Virus record (IMG/VR): IMGVR_UViG_3300042465_004152
Coordinates: 1 to 39,789 of that record
DNA from: a virus
Length of the DNA: 39,789 nt
Strand: one strand, 5' to 3'
Part shown: in pieces, positions 30,513 to 36,668 of the stretch
Numbering within the stretch: position 1 is the first letter of the stretch
How the letters are laid out: every line of letters begins with the position of its first letter
The notes under the pieces: model-generated
Databases searched by the model: none
Told to the model about the DNA's origin: nothing
Seen by the model: only the letters and a program-made list of their open reading frames with translations
Program-made: the position numbers and the translations under genes

Positions 30513-30955
30513 GCAATTTCAACAAGGTGTATCTGATGGGCAATCTCACCCGAGATCCCGAATTGCGATACACGCCGAAAGGCACCGCTGCGGCAAAGAT
30601 CGCAATGGCCATCAATCGCAAGTTCCAGGTCGACGGCGAGGCGCGGGAAGAGGTCACGTTCGTCGACATCGAAGTGTGGGGAAAGCAGGCGGAGACGATC
30701 GCGCAGCATTGCAAGAAGGGTCGCCCGCTGTTTGTTGAAGGCCGCCTAAAGCTGGATCAGTGGGACGATAAGACCACTGGCCAAAAGCGCAGCGCGCTAA
30801 AGGTGATGCTGGAACACTTCCAGTTCATTGGCGGGCGGCCGGCGGACACGGAAAGATCATCTGAGCCCCGCGTCGTCTCGCAAACCACGGCTCCCGCATC
30901 TGCGGAGTTCACCAAACCGACAGAGCAACCGCCAGAGGATGACGTACCGTTTTGA
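30509..30955 (+). CDS. ssb: Single-stranded DNA-binding protein
   Basis: This 148-residue SSB coats single-stranded DNA during replication and recombination. The OB-fold opens with NKVYLMGNLTRDPELRYTPK, continues with KIAMAINRKFQVDG and TFVDIEVWGKQAE, and has PLFVEGRLKLDQWDDK. A flexible tail ends in PPEDDVPF, the acidic tip that recruits partner proteins. Length and motif order match bacterial and phage SSBs. It starts at GTG 30509 within GTGGGAGCGTGA, overlapping the previous stop; the frame is open upstream. Confidence 0.95.
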   Translation: MSNFNKVYLMGNLTRDPELRYTPKGTAAAKIAMAINRKFQVDGEAREEVTFVDIEVWGKQAETIAQHCKKGRPLFVEGRLKLDQWDDKTTGQKRSALKVMLEHFQFIGGRPADTERSSEPRVVSQTTAPASAEFTKPTEQPPEDDVPF

Positions 30956-30958
30956 TAT

Positions 30959-31279
30959 ATGAGACCCAGAACACCAGACGAAATCCGCAAGGAAGCCGCA
31001 CGCCTCGCAAAGGAAGGCCATCGCGTCAAAGACATCGCCGCCGAGCTTGGCCTCAAACCTGACCACACGTCCCGCATCATTGGCCAGGAGATCGGCAACC
31101 GCTACCGCAACCGAAGTCGCGCAGGCGAGACCAGCAAGCCGAGGCCGGCGAGCCGTGAGGAGTTGGCGGACGTTGCGTTCAAGGCGGACATGTTGAGCGG
31201 AGGGGCTGAAAAGTTGGTTGCCTCGCTGCGCAAGAAAGGCGCCGGGATACGGTACAGCGGAGAGAGGAGGGCGGCGTGA
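30959..31279 (+). CDS. Helix-turn-helix protein
   Basis: This 106-residue basic protein has a clear helix-turn-helix at about 7-40: DEIRKEAARLAKEGHRVKDI and AAELGLKPDHTSRIIGQEIG, the shape of a resolvase/RpoD-type HTH. The rest is basic and flexible, then a short helix. It probably regulates early genes or binds the replication origin. It starts three bases after the SSB stop. Confidence 0.65.
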   Translation: MRPRTPDEIRKEAARLAKEGHRVKDIAAELGLKPDHTSRIIGQEIGNRYRNRSRAGETSKPRPASREELADVAFKADMLSGGAEKLVASLRKKGAGIRYSGERRAA

Positions 31280-31509
31280 TTGACATCCGCAAAGACTTAA
31301 AACGAGTGGTATCAGCCAACGCCGAGGAGGCGAAAAGCAGATGGGCGCATGAGCTGGCGATTGCGTTGCAAGGAATGGACGTTGAAGTCGTAACCACATT
31401 TCTTCCCGCCAACGAGCCCATGCGCCAAGTCTATCGCCGCGTCATCCGCTGGGCCAAGACGCAGACGACGGAGGATGTTGAGAGGGCGTTGAAGGAGGTG
31501 GGGTTGTGA
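31276..31509 (+). CDS. Small helical protein of unknown function
   Basis: This 77-residue protein starts at GTG 31276 after a GAGAGGAGG site. It has mostly helical segments (IRKDLKRVVSANAEEAKSRW, MRQVYRRVIRWAKTQTTEDV) and a short beta stretch (VEVVTTFLPANE). It shows no recognised motif. It overlaps both neighbours with 4-nt overlaps. Confidence 0.5.
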   Translation: MIDIRKDLKRVVSANAEEAKSRWAHELAIALQGMDVEVVTTFLPANEPMRQVYRRVIRWAKTQTTEDVERALKEVGL

Positions 31510-31703
31510 CATTCAAACACGAAACACGCGGGCAGGTAAGCGTCAGCGCAAGGCTGTCCGTCACAAAGGAAGGCAAAGAGTGGTGGGTGATTGATTTCGA
31601 TGGGCAAACTATGGTCCACAAATACCCCGAGATTCTGCATGTGATCTTTCGCGCAAAAATGAAGCGTGAGGGTTGGGAGGAGGTTTCATCATGGCGACAA
31701 TAA
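31506..31703 (+). CDS. Small basic protein of unknown function
   Basis: This 65-residue protein starts at GTG 31506 (GTGA overlap). It has a beta-rich middle (SVTKEGKEWWVIDFDGQTMV) and a basic end (FRAKMKREGWEEVSSWRQ). There is no known family. It overlaps the start of the two-HTH gene by 13 nt. Confidence 0.5.
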   Translation: MTFKHETRGQVSVSARLSVTKEGKEWWVIDFDGQTMVHKYPEILHVIFRAKMKREGWEEVSSWRQ

Positions 31704-32068
31704 CTGACCTCCCCTCTCGCGAATACCTCGCGCAGTTCATCCGAAAGCCGGAAGCCGTCGCGAAACGCGGCAAGCAAGGCGTCAGGCTTACGGATGAAAC
31801 AATCGGCAGGATTCGCCAACTCGCACGCGAAGGCCACAAGCCGGACGTGATTGCGGAAATGGTCGGACACCACGAGCGCAGCGTGCGCTATTACATCCGC
31901 AACGCGCCAAAGGCGATGCTGCGGAAAATCCCCTACGCCCAGAAGCGGAAGGCTGGAAGGCTGTTTCGGGCAGGGGCAACGGTGGCGGAGGTAGCGAAAT
32001 TCCTTGGGAGGAGTCGCGGGTCCGTCAGGTGGATTCGGAGGAGCATGGGGTTTGAGGGAAAGAAATAG
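31691..32068 (+). CDS. Protein with two helix-turn-helix segments
   Basis: This 125-residue basic protein holds two similar helix-turn-helix units: LTDETIGRIRQLAREGHKPD plus VIAEMVGHHERSVRYYIRN (about 32-70), and AGRLFRAGATVAEVAKFLGR followed by SRGSVRWIRR (about 87-117). Such tandem HTHs are seen in Hin/transposase-type and WhiA-like regulators. A strong GGAGGAGG site precedes ATG 31691. It lies directly before the helicase-methyltransferase. Confidence 0.6.
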   Translation: MATITDLPSREYLAQFIRKPEAVAKRGKQGVRLTDETIGRIRQLAREGHKPDVIAEMVGHHERSVRYYIRNAPKAMLRKIPYAQKRKAGRLFRAGATVAEVAKFLGRSRGSVRWIRRSMGFEGKK

Positions 32069-32070
32069 AC

Positions 32071-34260
32071 ATGGACTACAATCAATTCATAGACGGGAAG
32101 CGGAAGTCACACAAGGCGTGCGGATTTGATCCAGAGCCGTTCACTGTTCCGCTGTTCGACTGGCAGAAGTTGATCGTCGCGTGGGCTGTAAGGCTCGGGC
32201 GCGCCGCACTGTTCGAGGACTGCGGACTTGGGAAGACGGCGCAGCAACTTGAATGGGCTAGCCAAGTGTTTAGGAAGACAGGTAAGTCGGTTTTGATCCT
32301 AACCCCGCTTGCGGTAGCGGAGCAGACGGTTGCCGAGGCTTCCAAGTTTGGCGTGACGTGCTCCTTGGTTGAGTCTGAGGAACAGATCCAGAGCGCCGGC
32401 GTCTACGTGACCAACTATGAGAAGTTGGACGCCTTCTCTACGCACGAGTTCGCCGGCGTTGTCCTGGATGAATCCAGCATCCTGAAATCGTTCACGGGTA
32501 AGACGCGTCGAGAGTTGACCCGGCGATTCTCAACTACGCCGTATCGCCTTTGCTGCACCGCGACACCATCGCCAAACGATTATACGGAACTCGGGCAACA
32601 CGCGGAGTTCCTTGGGGTATGCACGCCCAATCAGATGCTTTGCACGTTCTTCATTAACGACACCTTCAACACTGGCGACTGGCGACTGAAGAAGCATGCC
32701 GAGGGTGAGTTTTGGAAATGGCTTGCGTCATGGGCTGCGTGCATCGCCAGGCCGTCGGATATTGGATTCAGTGACGACGGTTACGACCTGCCAAGGTTGG
32801 ATCTCAAGACTGTCATGGTGGACGTGGATGAAGCGGAAGGGAGAGGTGAAGACCTGTTCCGGATTGCCACACTGTCCGCGACAACCATGCACAAGGAGAT
32901 GAGGCTCACGTCAGACGCGAGAGCGTCAGCGGTTGCGGAAATGGTGAACCAATCGACCGAGCAGTGGGTTGTATGGTGCAATACCAACGACGAGGCGGAC
33001 GCGCTTTCTGAGAAAATTCCGGACGCTGTGGAGGTGCGCGGGTCGGATACAGCAAAGGCGAAGCGCGCAGCATTGCACGCCTTCCTCACCGGAACCGCTC
33101 GCGTGATCGTCACCAAGCCGTCAATCGCAGGATTCGGGCTCAACTGGCAGCACTGCAAGAACGTCGCCTTCGTCGGCCTGTCGTACTCGTTCGAGGACTT
33201 TTACCAAGCACTCAGGCGAACGTATCGGTTCGGCCAGAAGCGAGAGGTGAACGCCTATATCGTTCAAGCGAGGACCGAGGGCGCAATCATTCGATCCATT
33301 CAGACCAAGATGAAGCAACACGCGGACATGCAATCAAATATGAAGAAGGCAGCACTGGAACTTAGGTTGATCAAGAGCAAGGACGCCGTGGAAAAGACGG
33401 ACATCGACGTTTATAAGGGCGATGGGTGGGAGGTGCATCACGGGGATTGCGTCAGGGTGGCGAAGACCATCCCGGACCACTCCATCAGCATGTCCGTATT
33501 CTCTCCCCCATTCGCAGACCTGTTCACATACTCGTCAGACCTTCAGGATATGGGGAACTGCGAGAGCATGGACGAGTTCATGAAGCAGTTTGATTTCCTG
33601 ATCGCTGAAATCGCCAGAATTATGAAGCCTGGGCGCGAGGTATGCGTTCACTGCGTTGACCTGATCTCCACCAAGTGGAAGCATGGGCGCATCGAGCTTC
33701 AGGACTTCTCTGGCGCAATCGTGAGGGCGTTCTGGCGTCACGGGTTCCTGTTCCATTCGCGAATCACGATCTGGAAAAGCCCGGTTACTGAGATGCAGCG
33801 CACCAAGGCGCACGGACTGCTTTACAAGACGCTCTGCGCAGACTCGTCCGATTCACGCGTCGGAGTCCCGGACTATCTGCTTGTGTTTCGTGCTCCGGGA
33901 GAGTGTGTGGACCCCGTGACGAAGGATAGGTCCAAGTATCCCGTGGATTGGTGGCAGGAGGTGGCGAGTCCGGTCTGGATGACGGTTGACCAAGGGCGAG
34001 TGCTGAATGGCGAGGGCGCGAGGGATCACCGAGACGAGAGGCATATATGCCCGCTTCAACTGGACGTGATCGAAAGGGCTGTGGAGTTGTGGAGTAATCC
34101 CGGCGATCTGGTGTACAGCCCTTTCACAGGCATAGGTTCCGAGGGTTATGGCGCGGTCAACCTCGGCAGGAAGTTTATCGGGTCTGAGTTGAAGGAAAGC
34201 TACGTGGAGCAGGCGGTGGCGAATCTGCGGAACGCGAAGAGTCAGTTGAGCCTGTTTTGA
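32071..34260 (+). CDS. Fused SNF2-type helicase and DNA adenine/cytosine methyltransferase
   Basis: This 729-residue protein joins two enzymes. Residues ~25-430 are an SF2/SNF2-like helicase: GLGKTAQ (52-58), VVLDESS (130-136), CCTATPSPND (161-170) and the C-terminal motif QALRRTYRFGQKREV (379-393). Residues ~445-729 are a DNA amino-methyltransferase of the beta class, with motif IV SPPF at 478-481 first and the SAM-binding motif I PFTGIGS at 684-690 near the end. SPPF suggests N4-cytosine or N6-adenine methylation. No nuclease motif is seen, so this is not a full restriction system; it may modify or remodel phage DNA. It overlaps nothing and starts two bases after the HTH gene. Confidence 0.88.
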   Translation: MDYNQFIDGKRKSHKACGFDPEPFTVPLFDWQKLIVAWAVRLGRAALFEDCGLGKTAQQLEWASQVFRKTGKSVLILTPLAVAEQTVAEASKFGVTCSLVESEEQIQSAGVYVTNYEKLDAFSTHEFAGVVLDESSILKSFTGKTRRELTRRFSTTPYRLCCTATPSPNDYTELGQHAEFLGVCTPNQMLCTFFINDTFNTGDWRLKKHAEGEFWKWLASWAACIARPSDIGFSDDGYDLPRLDLKTVMVDVDEAEGRGEDLFRIATLSATTMHKEMRLTSDARASAVAEMVNQSTEQWVVWCNTNDEADALSEKIPDAVEVRGSDTAKAKRAALHAFLTGTARVIVTKPSIAGFGLNWQHCKNVAFVGLSYSFEDFYQALRRTYRFGQKREVNAYIVQARTEGAIIRSIQTKMKQHADMQSNMKKAALELRLIKSKDAVEKTDIDVYKGDGWEVHHGDCVRVAKTIPDHSISMSVFSPPFADLFTYSSDLQDMGNCESMDEFMKQFDFLIAEIARIMKPGREVCVHCVDLISTKWKHGRIELQDFSGAIVRAFWRHGFLFHSRITIWKSPVTEMQRTKAHGLLYKTLCADSSDSRVGVPDYLLVFRAPGECVDPVTKDRSKYPVDWWQEVASPVWMTVDQGRVLNGEGARDHRDERHICPLQLDVIERAVELWSNPGDLVYSPFTGIGSEGYGAVNLGRKFIGSELKESYVEQAVANLRNAKSQLSLF

Positions 34261-34464
34261 AAACTCCGGTTTGCACATTCTACCCGCGTAGATAGAAACG
34301 CGACGTCAGCGCAAGGTCCTGAGAAGCCGAGCGAAGACCAACGAAAACTGTAGAATGAACACTTTCCCCGCCCTGTGGCGCAAACCATCGCGTGCTGTTT
34401 TCGGGCACCCGCTGCCTTTTTGGCCGCGATTTCTCAGGCGTCACGGCGGCGGGATTTTTAATTC
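34261..34464 (+). other. Leader region, related to that at 35290-35487
   Basis: This 204-nt non-coding stretch follows the methyltransferase gene and precedes the PP-loop gene. It shares ordered blocks with 35290-35487: GGTTTGC.CATT, GTCAGCGCAAG (34305-34315), GAAAAC..AGAATGAA and CGCGTGCT.TTTCG, then ends at an ATG. It contains an inverted iteron pair, TCTAC and GTAGA (34279-34283 and 34288-34292). A weak hairpin (34404-34416) followed by five T residues could terminate the upstream operon. No open frame covers it. It may carry a promoter or a structured leader. Confidence 0.55.
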
Positions 34465-35226
34465 ATGAATCCAATCATTGTCGCCTTCGGCGGAGGCGCA
34501 AACTCCACGGCCATGCTGGTCGAGATGCACCGCAGAGCCATCCAGCCTGACCTCATCATGTTCGCCGACACCGGTGGAGAGCGTCCCGAAACCTACGACG
34601 CCGTTTCCATGGTGGACCTTTGGTGCCGTCGCCAATTCGGGATCGGTGTTGAGGTTGTTCGCAAGACCTACCAAGGGAAACCGGAGACGCTTGAGGAGAA
34701 CTGCCGGCGAATGCAGATGCTCCCGTCCATCGCCTACGGGTTCAAGTCGTGCTCCCTGAAGTACAAGGTGGATCCGCAGGACAAGTTTACGAACCATTGG
34801 AAGCCCGCGCTGGAATGCTGGGCGAGCGGCGGGAAATGCGTGAAGTGGATCGGCTACGACGCCAGCGAGGAACGTCGCGCAAAGATCCGCGATGACGCCA
34901 AGTACGTTTACCGCTACCCGCTTATCGAATGGGGCATTTACCGCGAGGACTGCGTTGCCATCTGCCAATCCGAGGGGCTGCCGTCCGCGAAATCATCCTG
35001 CTTCTTCTGCCCATCCATGAAGCGGCACGAGATCACCCAACTCGCCAAGGATCACCCTGACCTGATGCGCCGAGCATTGGATATGGAGGCGCGAGCAAAC
35101 CTAACGAGCATCGCGGGCCTTGGTCGGTCGTTCTCGTGGGCGTCATTCCTGCGCGGCGAGGCGGCACAGGCCCGCCTTTTTGAGGACCATGAGGTGCCGT
35201 GCGGGTGTTATGATGGTGGAGATTAA
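34465..35226 (+). CDS. PP-loop (PAPS-reductase-like) ATPase
   Basis: This 253-residue protein belongs to the PP-loop ATP-pyrophosphatase superfamily (PAPS reductase/DndC-like). The N-terminal loop reads AFGGGANSTA (7-16), a variant of SGGxDS/T, then FADTGGERPETYD. Conserved cysteines follow: SCSLKYKVDP near 94-103, SCFFCPSMKRHEI near 178-190, and CGC near the C-terminus. Such phage proteins may activate sulphur or nucleotides, for example for DNA or tRNA modification, but the substrate is unknown. It lies next to the helicase-methyltransferase, which suggests a joint role in DNA modification. Confidence 0.8.
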   Translation: MNPIIVAFGGGANSTAMLVEMHRRAIQPDLIMFADTGGERPETYDAVSMVDLWCRRQFGIGVEVVRKTYQGKPETLEENCRRMQMLPSIAYGFKSCSLKYKVDPQDKFTNHWKPALECWASGGKCVKWIGYDASEERRAKIRDDAKYVYRYPLIEWGIYREDCVAICQSEGLPSAKSSCFFCPSMKRHEITQLAKDHPDLMRRALDMEARANLTSIAGLGRSFSWASFLRGEAAQARLFEDHEVPCGCYDGGD

Positions 35227-35232
35227 ACCTTA

Positions 35233-35289
35233 AAGTAGATACCAAATATCTACTGGAGACGTTTGTAGATCACGGTAGATAGCTGTAGA
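35233..35289. repeat. Iteron cluster 1 (GTAGAT at 10-bp period)
   Basis: GTAGAT at 35235, a degenerate GGAGAC at 35255, GTAGAT at 35265 and 35275, and GTAGAC at 35285 are spaced in exact multiples of 10 bp. AGTAGATA and TATCTACT (35234-35254) form an inverted pair. By hand alignment 50 of 57 bases match cluster 2 at 35734-35790. One helical turn between sites puts all of them on one DNA face, as expected for an initiator-binding array. Confidence 0.8.
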
Positions 35290-35487
35290 CGCTCGAAAGT
35301 GGAAAGTTTGGTTTGCGCATTTTCAGACCAATAACTAGAAGCCGAAATGTCAGCGCAAGCCGTGGAAAGCGAGCGTTGGCCAAGGAAAACAGAGAATGAA
35401 AACGACACTTTACCCCCACCTGATACGGATTCGGCGCGTGCTCTGTTCGTGCCTTTCCACCCGCATCAGCGTGGGGCGTTTCATTTC
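35290..35487 (+). other. Leader region, related to that at 34261-34464
   Basis: This 198-nt non-coding stretch lies between iteron cluster 1 and the gene starting at 35488. Its blocks GGTTTGCGCATT (35310-35321), GTCAGCGCAAG (35349-35359), GAAAAC..AGAATGAA, CGCGTGCT and the final TTTCATG are shared with the leader at 34261-34464. A frame opening at ATG 35347 runs through it into the next gene, but the related leader has stop codons there, so coding is unlikely. A promoter or structured leader is possible. Confidence 0.5.
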
Positions 35488-35739
35488 ATGATCACAATCC
35501 CAAAACAGGACAAGACAACCATTTCACTCAACAGCGAAGGCCTCATTGCGATTGTGCAAGAGGACGACGCTGGTGAAACCCACACGGTTCTGGTGAATCC
35601 GCAAATGGCTGGAAGGCTTATCGAAGGAATCCAAGCCGCGGTTGAGGAGGTAAGATACGAGGCTGACCGCAAGTTTGAAGCCAGACTCTGCGTTGATGAA
35701 TCCGCAAAATCGCCTAAGCATAACAGCGCAAAGAAGTAG
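35488..35739 (+). CDS. Small protein beside the origin
   Basis: This 83-residue protein starts at ATG 35488, the point where the leader shared with the PP-loop gene ends; ATG 35347 is possible in the same frame but covers non-conserved leader. It has a beta-rich N-terminal half (TTISLNSEGLIAIVQEDDAG, THTVLVNPQMAGRLIEGIQA) and a basic lysine-rich end. It is enclosed by iteron clusters 1 and 2. It may be an origin-associated factor; no family is recognised. Confidence 0.55.
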   Translation: MITIPKQDKTTISLNSEGLIAIVQEDDAGETHTVLVNPQMAGRLIEGIQAAVEEVRYEADRKFEARLCVDESAKSPKHNSAKK

Positions 35740-35790
35740 ATATTAAATATCCACTGTAGATGTTTGTAGATCGCGGTGGATAGCTGTAGA
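35734..35790. repeat. Iteron cluster 2 (GTAGAT at 10-bp period)
   Basis: GTAGAT at 35736, 35756 and 35766, GTGGAT at 35776 and GTAGAG at 35786 follow the same 10-bp grid as cluster 1. The cluster overlaps the last codons of the small gene and ends 12 nt before the initiator gene's ATG 35802. It could serve as both an origin site and an operator for autoregulation of the initiator. Confidence 0.8.
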
Positions 35791-35801
35791 GTCACAAGGA
35801 A

Positions 35802-36668
35802 ATGAGCACAACCTTCACTAAGCTCTTCTCGTCCATCACCGAAAGCACCATTTGGGCGGAGCCTGATTCCGTTCGCATCGTCTGGATCACGATGCTTGCG
35901 ATGGCTGACCGTCACGGGCGCATCTGGGCGTCAATTCCCGGGCTAGCCAACCGCGCAAGGGTGTCTCTGTCAGCTTGCGAGGATGCGCTGGACCGATTCC
36001 AGAAGCCGGACAAGTACAGTCGCACGCCAGACCATGAAGGGCGCAGGGTTGAGCCTATCGATGGCGGGTGGAGGCTTCTGAATCATTCTAAGTATCGCGC
36101 CATCAGGGACGAAGAGAGCGCGTTGGAGGCAAAAAGGAAGTATGCAGCGAAGAAGCGATCAGAGGCGAAAGTAGAAAAAGTAGATCAGAGTAGATCGCCG
36201 TCGAACAAGGTGGAGTCGAGTAGAGACAATGCAGAGGCAGATTCAGAGGCAGAAGCAGATTCAAACATTACCCCCAAACCCCCAAGGGGGCAGCCTGTGG
36301 AACCTGAATCGTTCACCACCTTCTGGAACGCCTACCCAAAGAAGGTCGCCAAGCCGATGGCATTGAAATCATGGCTTCGCATCGCACCCAACGAAGACAC
36401 CGTTGCCCAAATCATTCAGGACGTAATCAAACGCAAAGCTTCAGAGGACTGGACCAAGGACCAAGGCAAGTACATCCCGAACCCTTCGACCTACCTGAAC
36501 AACCAACGATGGACCGACCTTTTTGAGATCCCTGAAACCAAAGAGACCTTGCACGCCAAACTGACGGCTCACCCAGCAAACCCCAAAGGAACCCAATGCA
36601 CCCACGCCACCGAAGAGGAGAAGGCCGAGTTCAAGCGGATGCTGGACCGATACAAGGCCATGCCATGA
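35802..36668 (+). CDS. Replication initiator (lambda O-like role)
   Basis: This 288-residue protein probably binds the origin and loads the DnaB-type helicase encoded next. The N-terminal ~95 residues look like a winged-helix DNA-binding domain (IWAEPDSVRIVWITMLAMAD, IWASIPGLANRARVS). A charged, flexible linker (about 110-165) contains the iteron-encoded KVEKVDQSRSPSNKVESSRD. The C-terminal part begins FTTFWNAYPKKVAKPMALKS, a motif common to phage replisome organisers. AAGGA precedes ATG 35802. It overlaps the helicase gene (ATGA). Iterons within the gene echo the lambda O/ori arrangement. Confidence 0.78.
   Translation: MSTTFTKLFSSITESTIWAEPDSVRIVWITMLAMADRHGRIWASIPGLANRARVSLSACEDALDRFQKPDKYSRTPDHEGRRVEPIDGGWRLLNHSKYRAIRDEESALEAKRKYAAKKRSEAKVEKVDQSRSPSNKVESSRDNAEADSEAEADSNITPKPPRGQPVEPESFTTFWNAYPKKVAKPMALKSWLRIAPNEDTVAQIIQDVIKRKASEDWTKDQGKYIPNPSTYLNNQRWTDLFEIPETKETLHAKLTAHPANPKGTQCTHATEEEKAEFKRMLDRYKAMP
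36171..36225. repeat. Iteron cluster 3 inside the initiator gene
   Basis: GTAGAA at 36171, GTAGAT at 36180 and 36190, degenerate GTCGAA at 36200, GTGGAG at 36210 and GTAGAG at 36220 lie within the linker-coding part of the initiator gene, almost all in 10-bp steps. A CCCCC/GGGGG inverted repeat (36279-36290) follows. Origin iterons inside the initiator gene are known from lambda O. Confidence 0.75.

Noticed and set aside
33400-34260. Complete restriction-modification system
   Set aside because: The helicase and methyltransferase are clear but no nuclease motif is present in the protein, and neither neighbour is a nuclease.
34305-34360. Possible hammerhead-type ribozyme in the leader (CTGAGAAG and GAAA-like bases)
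   Set aside because: The core would need CUGANGA; the sequence gives CUGAGAA, and the required helices do not form around it.
34404-34421. Classical Rho-independent terminator after the methyltransferase
   Set aside because: The stem is only 4-5 bp before the five T residues. It is mentioned only as weak within the leader entry.
35347-35487. 47-codon extension of the gene at 35488
   Set aside because: The corresponding leader at 34261-34464 has stop codons in the same frame although DNA blocks are kept, so the conserved element is the DNA or RNA and not a peptide.
36231-36262. GCAGAG/GCAGAT short repeats after iteron cluster 3
   Set aside because: They follow a 6-bp rather than 10-bp period and simply encode an acidic Glu-Ala-Asp-Ser stretch, so I do not count them as iterons.
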